A stretch of DNA of 64,000 nt from JBBROS01 sp964246015 (lineage in GTDB: Bacteria > Pseudomonadota > Alphaproteobacteria > Acetobacterales > Acetobacteraceae). The stretch lies in assembly GCA_964246015.1 (NCBI GenBank), contig CAXTPG010000001.1:62001-126000 (forward strand), given 5' to 3'. Position numbers and translations under genes: made by a program. The notes under the pieces are model-generated. The model had not been told where the DNA came from, ran no database searches, and was given only the letters and a program-made list of their open reading frames with translations. This document shows, piece by piece, positions 6,578-15,112 of the stretch (positions are counted from its first letter, which is position 1; each line of letters starts with the position of its first letter).

Positions 6578-8977
6578 ATGCGGAACGGACCCAAGGACAA
6601 GCCCAGCATCAAGCCCTACACGGGGCCGGCCGGCGGGTACGGCAGCCTGCGGTCGGTGGCCGAGATCCTGTGGCGGGAGCGGGGCTCCGCGCGGGCGGCC
6701 GAGACCCTGATGCATCAGAACAAGCCCGGCGGCTTCATGTGCGTCAGTTGCGCCTGGGGGAAGCCCGCAAAGCCGCATGCCTTCGAGTATTGCGAGAACG
6801 GGGCGAAGGCGACGGCGTGGGAGATCACGACGAAACGCGTCGATGAGGCGTTCTTCGAGAAGCATACGCTCTCGGAGCTGGAAGGCTGGCTCGACTACGA
6901 TCTGGAGGAGGCCGGGCGGCTGACGGTGCCCCTGCGGTGGGACCGGGAGACGGACCGGTATCTGCCGGTGTCGTGGGAGGACGCATTCGCGGAGATCGGG
7001 CGGGAGCTGCAGGCGATGCAGGCGGACCCGGACCAGGTGGTGTTCTACACCAGCGGGCGAGCGTCGCTCGAGACCAGCTACATGTTCCAGTTGTTCGCCC
7101 GGATGTATGGGACGAACAACCTGCCGGACAGTTCGAACATGTGCCACGAGAGCACGTCGGTCGCTCTGCCGGAGAGCATCGGCGTGTCGGTCGGCACGGT
7201 CACGCTGCAGGATTTCGAGCAGGCGGACCTGATGCTGTACATCGCGCATAATCCGGGGACGTCGGCCCCGCGGATCCTGCATCAGCTGCAGGACGCGGTG
7301 GAGCGGGGCGCGAAGATCATCGCGTTCAACCCCCTGCGGGAGCGGGGGCTTGAGCGGTTCACCAACCCGCAGGCGCCGGACGAGATGGCGACGGGGAAGG
7401 AGACGGTGATCGCGTCCGTGATCCACCAGGTGAAGAACGGGGGCGATATCGCGGCGCTGACGGGCGTGTGCAAGGCGCTGATCGCCGCCGACGACGCGGC
7501 GATGGCGGCAGGCGAGGCGCACGCCACGGACCGTGACGCGCTGCTGGCGGCGAGCGGCGATGACGGCGGGTTCGCGTTCAAAGCGGCGGGGGCCGGCAAG
7601 GCGGCCCGCCGGGTGCTGGACCACGATTTCATCGCGACGCACACGCACGGGTTCGACGCGTTCGCGGCGTACTGCCGGGGGGTGGACTGGGCGGAGATCG
7701 AGCTGGTGTCCGGCCTGTCCCGGGCGGCGCTGGAGGGGGTGGCGGACGAATATGCCCGCGCCGAACGGGTGATGGCAATCTACGGGATGGGCCTGACGCA
7801 GCACGTATCCGGCGTCGAGAGCGTGCAGATGGTGGTGAACCTGCTCCTGCTGCGGGGCAATATCGGCAAGGCCGGGGCCGGGGTGTGCCCGGTGCGCGGG
7901 CATTCGAACGTGCAGGGACAGCGGACGGTGGGGATCACCGAGAAGCCGGAACTGGCCCCGCTGGATACGCTGCGGGACCTCTACGGGTTCGAGCCGCCGC
8001 GCCACGAGGGGTTCACGACCGTCGAGGCGTGCAAGGCGATGGTTGCAGGGCGGGTGCGGGGCTTCGTCGCGTTGGGAGGCAACTTCACGCGGGCGGCGCC
8101 GGAATTGCCGATCGTGGAAGAGGCCTGGAAGCGGCTGCGGCTCACGGTCTCGATCGCGACGAAGCTGAACCGCAGCCATGTCGTGCATGGGGAGGTCGCG
8201 TACCTGCTGCCGTGCCTTGGGCGGATCGAGATCGATGAGCAGGCGGGCGGGCCGCAGGCGGTGTCGATCGAGGACAGCCTGGCGCATTTCCATGGGTCGC
8301 GCGGCCACGTGAAGCCGGCTGCGGAGACTCTGAGGTCGGAACCCGCGATCGTCGCCGGGCTGGCGCAGGCGACGCTGGCGCCCAACCCGCGCGTGCCGTG
8401 GACGGCGTGGGTCGGCGACTACGGCCAGGTGCGGGATGCGATCGAGCGGACGCTGCCGGCGACGTTCCCGCGGTTCAACGAACGCTTGTTCGAGCCTGGC
8501 GGGATCGCACGCCCGATCGCGGCGCGGGAGCGGAAGTGGAACACGCGCAGCGGCCGGGCCAACTTCATCGTGCCGACGGCGATGTTCGGCGGTCTGGTGT
8601 CGAGCTTCGGGCGGGACGGCGTGCTGCAACTGGCGACGCTGCGGAGCAACGACCAGTTCAACACGACGATCTACGGATACCACGACCGGTTCCGGGGGGT
8701 GAAAGGCACGCGGATGGTCGTGTTCCTGAATGGGCGGGACATGGCGCGGATGGAGCTGTCCGAGGGCGATCTGGTCGATGTCTCGACGGCCGTCGACGAT
8801 GGGGTGGAGCGGGTGGTGCGCGGGTTGCGGGTGGTCGGGTACGATATCCCCGAGGGGTGTTGCGGGGCGTATTTCCCGGAGGCAAATCCGCTGGTGCCGT
8901 TGTGGCTGCACGATGCGCATGCCCATACGCCGGCGTACAAGGCGATCCCGGTCCGCGTGGCGCGGGCTGCTGCGTAG
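6578..8977 (+). CDS. FdhF/YdeP-family molybdopterin oxidoreductase
   Basis: A 799-residue molybdenum bis-MGD enzyme of the YdeP/FdhF family, related to formate dehydrogenase H. The N-terminus has GGFMCVSCAWGKPAKP (about residues 48-63), where only a CxxC-type pair remains in place of the full four-cysteine Fe-S motif, as in YdeP. The cofactor-binding region contains SNMCHESTSVALPESIGVSVGT (about residues 187-208). The C-terminal dinucleotide-binding domain includes LRSNDQFNTTIYGYHDRFRGV near residue 690. AGGAGA precedes the ATG at 6578. YdeP homologues are linked to acid resistance in E. coli, but the reaction is unknown. It follows BenE by 51 bases and may be cotranscribed. The missing cysteines suggest a redox partner other than a classic [4Fe-4S] cluster. 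Confidence 0.9.
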   Translation: MRNGPKDKPSIKPYTGPAGGYGSLRSVAEILWRERGSARAAETLMHQNKPGGFMCVSCAWGKPAKPHAFEYCENGAKATAWEITTKRVDEAFFEKHTLSELEGWLDYDLEEAGRLTVPLRWDRETDRYLPVSWEDAFAEIGRELQAMQADPDQVVFYTSGRASLETSYMFQLFARMYGTNNLPDSSNMCHESTSVALPESIGVSVGTVTLQDFEQADLMLYIAHNPGTSAPRILHQLQDAVERGAKIIAFNPLRERGLERFTNPQAPDEMATGKETVIASVIHQVKNGGDIAALTGVCKALIAADDAAMAAGEAHATDRDALLAASGDDGGFAFKAAGAGKAARRVLDHDFIATHTHGFDAFAAYCRGVDWAEIELVSGLSRAALEGVADEYARAERVMAIYGMGLTQHVSGVESVQMVVNLLLLRGNIGKAGAGVCPVRGHSNVQGQRTVGITEKPELAPLDTLRDLYGFEPPRHEGFTTVEACKAMVAGRVRGFVALGGNFTRAAPELPIVEEAWKRLRLTVSIATKLNRSHVVHGEVAYLLPCLGRIEIDEQAGGPQAVSIEDSLAHFHGSRGHVKPAAETLRSEPAIVAGLAQATLAPNPRVPWTAWVGDYGQVRDAIERTLPATFPRFNERLFEPGGIARPIAARERKWNTRSGRANFIVPTAMFGGLVSSFGRDGVLQLATLRSNDQFNTTIYGYHDRFRGVKGTRMVVFLNGRDMARMELSEGDLVDVSTAVDDGVERVVRGLRVVGYDIPEGCCGAYFPEANPLVPLWLHDAHAHTPAYKAIPVRVARAAA

Positions 8978-9075
8978 TAAGGGTTAACGCAGGCAAGGAT
9001 TGATGAAGGCTCTGTAATGAAGGGTGTTGCGGACTTGCGGGAAAGGATTTGAGACGGCAGAAAACAGGCCGCCGT

Positions 9076-9162
9076 GCGGGCGTGGTGGAATTGGTAGACG
9101 CGCCGGACTCAAAATCCGGTTCTGGTGACAGAGTGTCGGTTCGACCCCGACCGCCCGCACCA
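9076..9162 (+). tRNA. tRNA-Leu (anticodon CAA)
   Basis: GCGGGCG at 9076-9082 pairs with CGCCCGC at 9152-9158 as the acceptor stem, followed by discriminator A and an encoded CCA (9160-9162). The anticodon stem CCGGA/TCCGG encloses the loop CTCAAAA with anticodon CAA at 9110-9112, which reads UUG. The D-loop TGGTGGAATTGGTAGACGC and the long variable arm (about 9120-9136) are those of a class II leucine tRNA. The T arm is GTCGGTTCGACCCCGAC. It stands between the molybdoenzyme gene and the chemoreceptor, with no integrase nearby. Confidence 0.97.
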
Positions 9163-9191
9163 TCTCAATATCGGACCGAGCGGCGGCCGCC

Positions 9192-11180
9192 TCAGGCGGA
9201 GCGGACGTTCGCGATGAAGCGGGTGACCTCGGTCGAGAGCTGGCCCGCCTGGCGGGACAGGTCCCCGGCGGCGTCGAGGACCTGGCCCGCCGCGGCGTCC
9301 GTGTCGTTTGCGGCGCGGCGGACCGTCGTGATGTGGGACGTGACGTCGGCGGTGGAGCGGGCGGTCTGCTGGACGTTGCGGGCGATCTCGGCGGTGGCCG
9401 AGCCCTGCTGCTCGACGGCGGCAGCGATGGTCGAGGCGATGGCGCCCACCTCCTCGACCACCTGGGTGATGGCGCGGATCGCCTCCACGGCTTCGGCCGT
9501 CGCGGACTGGACCTCGGTGATCTGCGCGTCGATGTCGGCGGTCGCCTTCGCGGTCTGGGTGGCAAGGTTCTTCACCTCGGCCGCGACGACGGCGAAGCCC
9601 TTTCCCGCGTCCCCCGCGCGGGCCGCCTCGATGGTGGCGTTGAGGGCCAGCAGGTTCGTCTGCCCGGCGATGCTGGCGATGAGGTTGACGACATGGCCGA
9701 TCCGCTCGGCGGCGGCGGCAAGCTTGTGCACGATCCGATCGGTGCGCCTCGCGTCGAGCACCGCCTGGCCCGTGATGCTGGATGATTGGGCGACCTGGCG
9801 GCTGATCTCGCTGATCGAGGCCGTCAACTGCTCGGCCGCCGCGGCCACCGTGCCGACGCCGTGGCTGGCGGTCTCGGCGGCCTCGGCCACGGTGGTGGCG
9901 CGGCTGTTCGTGTCCAGCGCGGTGCCCGACATGGTGCGTGCCGTCGTTTCCAGCCCGGCGGCGGCACGGGACAGGATGGCGACGAGGCTGCCGACCTTCG
10001 CCTCGAAGCTGTCCGCGGTCTGGTTCATCGCGGTCTTCCGTTCGTCGGCGGCCCGGGCCTCGATGGTGTGCCGTTCGGCGGTCAGCTCCTCCGTCCGGAT
10101 CATGCTGTCCTTGAAGACCTGGACGGCCAGGGCCATGGCACCGATCTCGTCACGCCGACCGCGGTCCGGGACGGGGTGGTCCAGCGCGCCGCCGGCGATC
10201 CGGCGCATCGCCGCGGACAGGCGGCCGATGGGGCGGGTGATCGACAGGCCGACGAAGATGGCGAGCGTGGTCCCGATCAGCGCCGAGGTTGCGGCGGCAA
10301 GGAGGAGCGTGCTCTGCAGCACCGCCCGCGCAGCGGCGGCGTCCTGCAAGCGGGCCAGCCGGGCTTCACTCAGCTTCTCCTGCAAAGCCAGGATCGTGGT
10401 GCGGATGGCGTCGGCCGCGGTCTCCAGCTCGGTCAAGGCGGCCTGGCGGGCGTCGTTCGATTCGCGGAAGGCCCGGGACGCGGCCGGCAGCGCCGCAAAC
10501 GCCTCCCGCGTGGTCTCGATCAGACGCTTCAGCCGCGGCGTCAGGGCTGGCCCGTTCTGGCCGAGTGCTGCCAGGGCCTCGATAACGCCGGCCGTGGAGT
10601 CCGTCACGATCCGCGCGTCCGCCTCGTCCCCCGACGCGGCGACCCGTTGCGTGAACACGAGGGGATGGGCGGCGGCCGCGAGGATGGAGGCCGACGCGTC
10701 GAGCGCGGCCCGGTCCGGCGCCTTCGGCAAGGCCTGGGCGAGCGCCGTCAGCGCGTTCTCGGCTTCCGAGCTCGCCAGGGTGAGGCCGGACTGCCTGTCC
10801 CGACGCTCGACCGCGCGTTCCAGGATGTGGCGCAGCGCGGTCCGCAACGCCGCGATGTTCTGCGCGAGCCTGTCGGGGCCGCCGTCGGTGCGCGCTTCCC
10901 TGTTGGCCATCTCCTCCAGCGTGCGGAGCGCCGCCTCGACCCGGTCGCGGTCGGCGGCGGTCCCGGAGCGGGTGTAGGATGCGAGTTCGAGCTGGACCGA
11001 CGTGACGGCGGCACGGACGGAGACGATGCCGGCCGAACGGGTGGCTGCATCGAGGCTCGCGCTGGTCGCAGCCTCGACCGAGCGTTCCACGTGCCGGACG
11101 ACGACGGCCACGGCGGCCTGGAGCAGGATGAGGGCCCCGAAGCCGAGAAGGAGGCGGGCACGGATCGAGCGGACGGACAT
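9192..11180 (-). CDS. Methyl-accepting chemotaxis protein
   Basis: This 662-residue transmembrane chemoreceptor has a first membrane helix at about residues 8-26, then a long helical periplasmic sensor region up to about 290. A second helix at about 293-315 (LLLAAATSALIGTTLAIFVGL) is followed by a HAMP domain beginning SITRPIGRLSAAMRRIAGG. The cytoplasmic coiled-coil signalling domain contains the hairpin tip IAGQTNLLALNATIEAARAG (about residue 530), which contacts CheA and CheW. It has no CheR-docking pentapeptide at the C-terminus (it ends FIANVRSA). The ligand is unknown; the helical-bundle sensor has no PAS or Cache signature that can be recognised here. No che genes are nearby. Confidence 0.95.
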   Translation of the reverse strand: MSVRSIRARLLLGFGALILLQAAVAVVVRHVERSVEAATSASLDAATRSAGIVSVRAAVTSVQLELASYTRSGTAADRDRVEAALRTLEEMANREARTDGGPDRLAQNIAALRTALRHILERAVERRDRQSGLTLASSEAENALTALAQALPKAPDRAALDASASILAAAAHPLVFTQRVAASGDEADARIVTDSTAGVIEALAALGQNGPALTPRLKRLIETTREAFAALPAASRAFRESNDARQAALTELETAADAIRTTILALQEKLSEARLARLQDAAAARAVLQSTLLLAAATSALIGTTLAIFVGLSITRPIGRLSAAMRRIAGGALDHPVPDRGRRDEIGAMALAVQVFKDSMIRTEELTAERHTIEARAADERKTAMNQTADSFEAKVGSLVAILSRAAAGLETTARTMSGTALDTNSRATTVAEAAETASHGVGTVAAAAEQLTASISEISRQVAQSSSITGQAVLDARRTDRIVHKLAAAAERIGHVVNLIASIAGQTNLLALNATIEAARAGDAGKGFAVVAAEVKNLATQTAKATADIDAQITEVQSATAEAVEAIRAITQVVEEVGAIASTIAAAVEQQGSATAEIARNVQQTARSTADVTSHITTVRRAANDTDAAAGQVLDAAGDLSRQAGQLSTEVTRFIANVRSA

Positions 11181-11219
11181 GCGGAGCCTCAGGGTTCGAC
11201 CGCGCTACGGGGCCGCTTG

Positions 11220-11254
11220 CCGCCATCGCTGGCCCGCGGGGTCAGCAATGGCGG
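11220..11254. terminator. Long imperfect inverted repeat between dctP-like gene and MCP
   Basis: CCGCCATCGCTG (11220-11231) and CAGCAATGGCGG (11243-11254) form a 12-bp stem with one mismatch around an 11-base loop. It lies 31 bases past the stop of the TRAP binding-protein gene and upstream of the chemoreceptor start, both on the minus strand. It could end transcription of the former, but no U-tract follows, so a regulatory or Rho-assisted role is equally possible. Confidence 0.45.
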
Positions 11255-11284
11255 CGTTGGGATGCGAAAGCCGGATGTCTTGCG

Positions 11285-12301
11285 TCAGCCGGCCGCGCCG
11301 AGCATCGTGCCGATGAGCTTCGGGTCGAACTTAGCCTTCAGGCTTTCGATGTATGGCCGCGCGGCGGCCTGCAGCCCGGGGATGTCGACGTCGTCGATGA
11401 TCGTCATCCCGGCCGCGCGCAACCGCCCGGTCCCGTCCCGCGCCGCGGCGTCGGCGGCCTGCCGGGTCACGAGCGCGGCGCTGCGGGCGCACTCCGCCAG
11501 GGCGTCGCGTTGCGGCGCGGAAAGATCTTCCATGAGATCCTGGGAGACGACGAAGCCGACGGCGTCGTAGATGTGGGCGGTGAGGCAGAGGTACTTCTGC
11601 ACCTCGAACAGTTTCGAGGCCTCGGTCGTCGCGATGCCGTTCTCCTGGGCCTGGAACTGGCCGGAGCGCAGCGCCTCGCGCACCAGGCTGAAGGACAGGG
11701 GGGCGGCGGCGGCGCCGAGCGCCAGGAAGCCGTTCAGCATGATCTCGGCCTGCGGCACCCGGATCTTGAGGCCGCGAAGGTCGGCGGCGGAACGGACGGG
11801 GACGTTGGACGTGATGTGGCGGACGCCGTTCTCGCCCCAGGCGAGCACGGGCACGCCCTTGGCGGCGGACAGGGCGCTGAACTGGGTGCCGAGATCGCCG
11901 TCGAGCATGGCGCGGGCCGGGGCGGCCGAGGCGAAGACGTAGGGGGCGTTCAGGACGCCGACATCGGGGACGACGTTGCTGAGGACGGACGAGCCGATGA
12001 GCATGCCGTCGATGGTGCCCTTGACGCATCCGTTGAGCATCGTGAGGTCGTCGCCGAGCTGGGCGTTGCCGTAGACGTCGATCTTGAGGACGGGGGCAAG
12101 CACCGGATTCGCGGCGACGGCCTTCGCGAAGGCGATCGCACCGCGCCCGGTCAGCGCGTCATCGGGGTTGTTGTGGCCGATGCGGACGGCACGCACGGCG
12201 GCGCGGGCGATGCGCGGGGCGGCGAGGATGCACGCGAGGGCGGCGGCCCCGGCGATCACGGTCCGCCGGGAATGGCCTGTCTGGAGGCTGCTGGTCTTCA
12301 C
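11285..12301 (-). CDS. TRAP transporter periplasmic binding protein (DctP family)
   Basis: A 338-residue secreted protein of the DctP family. A twin-arginine-like N-terminus (SRRTVIAGAAALACILAAPRIARA, residues 11-34) serves as signal peptide. The DctP core is visible as GENGVRHITSNVPVRSAADLRGLKIRVPQ (about residues 155-183); the conserved Arg of LKIRVP binds the carboxylate of the ligand. It is followed by FQAQENGIATTEASKLFEVQKYL with the QENG signature. The start is GTG at 12301, preceded by AAAGGA. The DctQ and DctM membrane subunits are not adjacent, so it is an orphan binding protein or its partners lie elsewhere. The ligand is likely an organic acid, by family only. Confidence 0.92.
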   Translation of the reverse strand: MKTSSLQTGHSRRTVIAGAAALACILAAPRIARAAVRAVRIGHNNPDDALTGRGAIAFAKAVAANPVLAPVLKIDVYGNAQLGDDLTMLNGCVKGTIDGMLIGSSVLSNVVPDVGVLNAPYVFASAAPARAMLDGDLGTQFSALSAAKGVPVLAWGENGVRHITSNVPVRSAADLRGLKIRVPQAEIMLNGFLALGAAAAPLSFSLVREALRSGQFQAQENGIATTEASKLFEVQKYLCLTAHIYDAVGFVVSQDLMEDLSAPQRDALAECARSAALVTRQAADAAARDGTGRLRAAGMTIIDDVDIPGLQAAARPYIESLKAKFDPKLIGTMLGAAG

Positions 12302-12384
12302 GGGTTGGTCCTTTCGTCACGTCACATCGATGCGGGCACGCGGCGCGGCCGTCAGTGTTCGATGCGGAGGATGACGGAAGGGGG

Positions 12385-13068
12385 TTAGGAAAGGCTTAGT
12401 GGGACGGACATCTCGCGAGTTGCGGCGCGAAGGGCCTCGACGATGTTCGGCACGGGTTGGGCGCCGGAAAACAGCAGGCGGTCGTCCAGCACGACGGACG
12501 GGACGCCGTCGAGATGAAGGGCGCGGGCCCGGCGCTCCTCCACGAGGACGGCGTCGTGGCGGGCCGGGTCGGCAAGTGCCGCGCGGGTTGCAACGGGGTC
12601 CAGCCCGGCCGCGGTGGCGATCGTGACCAGGGTGTCGGGATCGCCGACGTCCTGGCCGTCCTCGAAGTAGGCGGTGAACAGCGCTTCGACGACCCGGTCC
12701 TGAAGCGGCGCGCCGCCGATCTCGCGGGCGAGGCGAAGGACGACGTGGGACGCGACGGTGTTGGGGGTGCGTGCCATGCGGTCGTGGCGGAAAGCCAGGC
12801 CGGCGGCGGCGCCATGGGCCGCGACCTGCGCGTCGAGCGCCTGGCTGCGCTCCCAGGAACCGAACTTGGCGATCCGGTAGGTGCGGCGGTCGACCCCGCC
12901 CGCGGGCATGCCGGGATTGAGCTGGAAGGGGCGCCAGTGAAGGGCGAAATGGAGGTCCTCGTCGGCCAGGATGGCCAGGGCCGCGTCGAGGTGGCGCTTG
13001 CCGACATAGCACCAGGGACAGATCGTGTCGGAGACGACGTCCAGCTCGCGGGGGGATGGGCCGGTCAT
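12385..13068 (-). CDS. DsbA/FrnE-family thiol oxidoreductase
   Basis: A 227-residue DsbA-like thioredoxin-fold protein without a signal peptide. The active site is CPWC in DTICPWCYVGKRHLDAAL (residues 16-33). The helical insert and the second thioredoxin half end with LHLDGVPSVVLDDRLLFSGAQPV, whose cis-proline loop GVPSVV is as in FrnE/2-hydroxychromene-2-carboxylate isomerase relatives. The ATG at 13068 lies 11 bases after the halogenase-like gene stop and follows AAAGG. It is therefore probably the last gene of the polyene operon. FrnE was first linked to frenolicin polyketide biosynthesis, so a part in the pathway is possible but unproven. Confidence 0.9.
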   Translation of the reverse strand: MTGPSPRELDVVSDTICPWCYVGKRHLDAALAILADEDLHFALHWRPFQLNPGMPAGGVDRRTYRIAKFGSWERSQALDAQVAAHGAAAGLAFRHDRMARTPNTVASHVVLRLAREIGGAPLQDRVVEALFTAYFEDGQDVGDPDTLVTIATAAGLDPVATRAALADPARHDAVLVEERRARALHLDGVPSVVLDDRLLFSGAQPVPNIVEALRAATREMSVPLSLS

Positions 13069-13079
13069 CGTATGGCCTT

Positions 13080-14390
13080 TCAGCTTGTGGTGGGGGGGGC
13101 GGCCCAGGCCTGGCCGGGCGCGGGCGCACGCGCGGCCCGGCTGGGCGGGGCATGGAGGCCGAGGCGCAGCAGGCCGGTCGTGACGTAGTAGATGGACTTG
13201 AAGGCGAGCACCGGCAGCACCGAGTTCCAGCTTCCGCGCAGGTTGCCCGCCAGCAGGCTGACCAGGCCGTCGCGCATGCGGAAGGTGTTGCGCGGGGCCA
13301 TGAACAGCAGCCGGAGCGCCGGCGTGTTGATGCGGTAGATGAGCCAGGCGATGCGGGCCATGGCGTGGCGCATCTCGCGTTCCATGCGCTTGGCGGCGGC
13401 ACGGCCCCGGACCGGGTCGGCGAGCCAGGCCTCGGCGACGTCGGCGCCCTTCTCCCCGCTGGTCATGGCGAGCAGGACGCCGCTGCTGAAGACGGGATCG
13501 AGGAAGGCGAAGGCGTCGCCGATCATCAGATAGCCGTCGCCGGCGTTGGTGGCGGCGTAGTACGAGTAGTTGCCGGTGCTGGTGACGTCGGAGACGCGGG
13601 TGGCGTTCCGCATGCGGGCCGCGACCGTCGGGCTGCCTGCGATGCGGTCGGACAGCAGGTCGGCGGGGGATCCGCGGCGGCCCTTGAAGGCGGACTGGTT
13701 GCCCACGAAGCCGACGCTCATGACGCCGCCCGGCAGGGGGATGAGCCAGAACCAGCCATCCTCGGCCAGGTGAACGCTGATGTAGCCCTCGCGGTCGCCG
13801 GTGCGGAACTCGGCCCCGGTGAAGTGGGCGTAGACGGCGGCGGTGTTGTTCTGCTTGTTGCTGGATTTGATGCCGAGCTTGCCGGCCAGGAAGGTGTCGC
13901 GGCCGGAGGCGTCGAGGACGTAGCGCGGGGCGAAGCGGAGCTCTCCGTCCGGCCCGGTGGCGGTGACGTGGGCGCGCTCGCCCGGTTTCGCGAACTCCAG
14001 CGACGTGACCTTCGTGTCCTGCAGGGTGCGGGCGCCGCGGGATTGTGCGGTGTCGAACAGGATGGCGTCGAAGTCCGCGCGGGGGACCTGCCACGAGAAG
14101 GTGTATTGCTTGTCGAGACCCTTGGCGAAGGAGAACTGGACCTCCTTGCCGGTGGCGTCGCTGACGAATTCGGCGCCGGGCTTGTGGACGCCGATGGCGG
14201 CGATGCGGTCGCGCAGGCCCAGGCGGTCGAGGATGGCGGTGTTGCGGGGCAGCAGGCTCTCGCCGATATGGAAGCGGGGGTGGCGCTCCTTCTCGATCAG
14301 CACGACGTCGTGGCCGCGTTCGGCAAGCAGCGCGGCGGCGGTGCTGCCGGCGGGGCCGCCGCCGATGACGAGGATGTCGCAGTCCTGCAT
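13080..14390 (-). CDS. FAD-dependent oxidoreductase of the flavin-dependent halogenase type
   Basis: A 436-residue flavoprotein. The N-terminal dinucleotide-binding motif is DILVIGGGPAGSTAAALLAE (residues 4-23), followed by RFHIGESLLPRNTAILDRLGL, a block shared with FADH2-dependent halogenases and geranylgeranyl-reductase-like proteins. The segment GVHKPGAEF (about residue 70) contains a lysine at the place of the catalytic halogenase lysine. GWFWLIPLPGG (about 205) matches the WxWxIP halogenase signature. GDAFAFLDPVFSSGV is the second FAD motif. Start choice: ATG at 14390; a GTG at 14396 overlapping the ketoreductase stop is possible. Its place inside an aryl-polyene cluster suggests halogenation of the aryl ring, as in xanthomonadin. 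A dehydrogenase role cannot be excluded. Confidence 0.82.
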   Translation of the reverse strand: MQDCDILVIGGGPAGSTAAALLAERGHDVVLIEKERHPRFHIGESLLPRNTAILDRLGLRDRIAAIGVHKPGAEFVSDATGKEVQFSFAKGLDKQYTFSWQVPRADFDAILFDTAQSRGARTLQDTKVTSLEFAKPGERAHVTATGPDGELRFAPRYVLDASGRDTFLAGKLGIKSSNKQNNTAAVYAHFTGAEFRTGDREGYISVHLAEDGWFWLIPLPGGVMSVGFVGNQSAFKGRRGSPADLLSDRIAGSPTVAARMRNATRVSDVTSTGNYSYYAATNAGDGYLMIGDAFAFLDPVFSSGVLLAMTSGEKGADVAEAWLADPVRGRAAAKRMEREMRHAMARIAWLIYRINTPALRLLFMAPRNTFRMRDGLVSLLAGNLRGSWNSVLPVLAFKSIYYVTTGLLRLGLHAPPSRAARAPAPGQAWAAPPTTS

Positions 14391-14392
14391 GC

Positions 14393-15112
14393 TCACGCCA
14401 TGCCTCCGTTGATCGAGATCGCCTGGCCGGTGATATAGCCCGCCTGCCTGGACGTAAGGAAGCCGACGAGATCGGCAACCTCCTCCGGCGTGCCCGCCCG
14501 GCGCATCGGCACGATCTCGGCGATCCGTCTCGCGTCCATGGCGGCATCGACGGCGGGGGAGGCGATGACGCCCGGCGCGACCGCGTTGGCGGTGATGCCG
14601 CGGGTCGCGACCTCGCGCGCCAGGGATTTGACGGCGCCGATGAGGCCGGCCTTGGCGGCCGCGTAGTTGACCTGGCCACGGTTGCCCATGATCGCCGAAA
14701 CGGACGAGACCGCGACGATGCGGCCCCAGCGCGTGGCCATCATGGGCAGCAGCAAGGGCCGGAGCACGGCGTAGAACCCGTTGAGGGAGACGTCGATCGG
14801 GCCGAGCCACTGGTCGGCGCTCATGCCCGCCATGGGCACGTCGGCATGGCTGCCGGCGTTGTGGACGACGATCTGGGGGGGGCCGCGTTCCAGCAGGCCC
14901 TGCATGGCGGACCCGGTGGCCTGGAAGTCGGACAGGTCGCAGGCGAGGGCCTCGGCATCCGGGAGGTCCGCGGCCAGCGTCTCGGCGCGGGCGAGGTTCG
15001 CGTTCGCGTGGATGACGACGTGGTGGCCGTCGGCGGCGAGGCGGCGGCAGATCGCGGCGCCGAGGGGGCTGGCGCCGCCGGTGACGAGCGCGATCGTGCG
15101 GGGGGCTATCAT
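14393..15112 (-). CDS. 3-oxoacyl-ACP reductase, aryl-polyene cluster ketoreductase (ApeQ/FabG-like)
   Basis: A 239-residue short-chain dehydrogenase. The cofactor site VTGGASPLGAAI (about residues 10-21) has a Pro-Leu-Gly variation of the usual GxG end. The motif VVHNAGS follows at about 85. The catalytic Ser is in AVSSVSAIMG and the YxxxK is VNYAAAKAGLIGAVKSLA (about 150-165). It ends YITGQAISINGGMA, the classic FabG tail. It would reduce 3-oxoacyl-ACP intermediates with NADPH in each polyene extension cycle. ATG at 15112 overlaps the dehydratase stop as ATGA, so it is translationally coupled. Confidence 0.92.
   Translation of the reverse strand: MIAPRTIALVTGGASPLGAAICRRLAADGHHVVIHANANLARAETLAADLPDAEALACDLSDFQATGSAMQGLLERGPPQIVVHNAGSHADVPMAGMSADQWLGPIDVSLNGFYAVLRPLLLPMMATRWGRIVAVSSVSAIMGNRGQVNYAAAKAGLIGAVKSLAREVATRGITANAVAPGVIASPAVDAAMDARRIAEIVPMRRAGTPEEVADLVGFLTSRQAGYITGQAISINGGMA

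Noticed and set aside
9076..9162. Integration (att) site in tRNA-Leu
   Set aside because: No integrase, direct repeat of the tRNA 3' end, or mobile genes were seen around it.
12385..14679. 764-residue frame upstream of the FrnE-like gene
   Set aside because: The thioredoxin domain begins at 13068; the extension is the wrong frame of the FAD enzyme gene.
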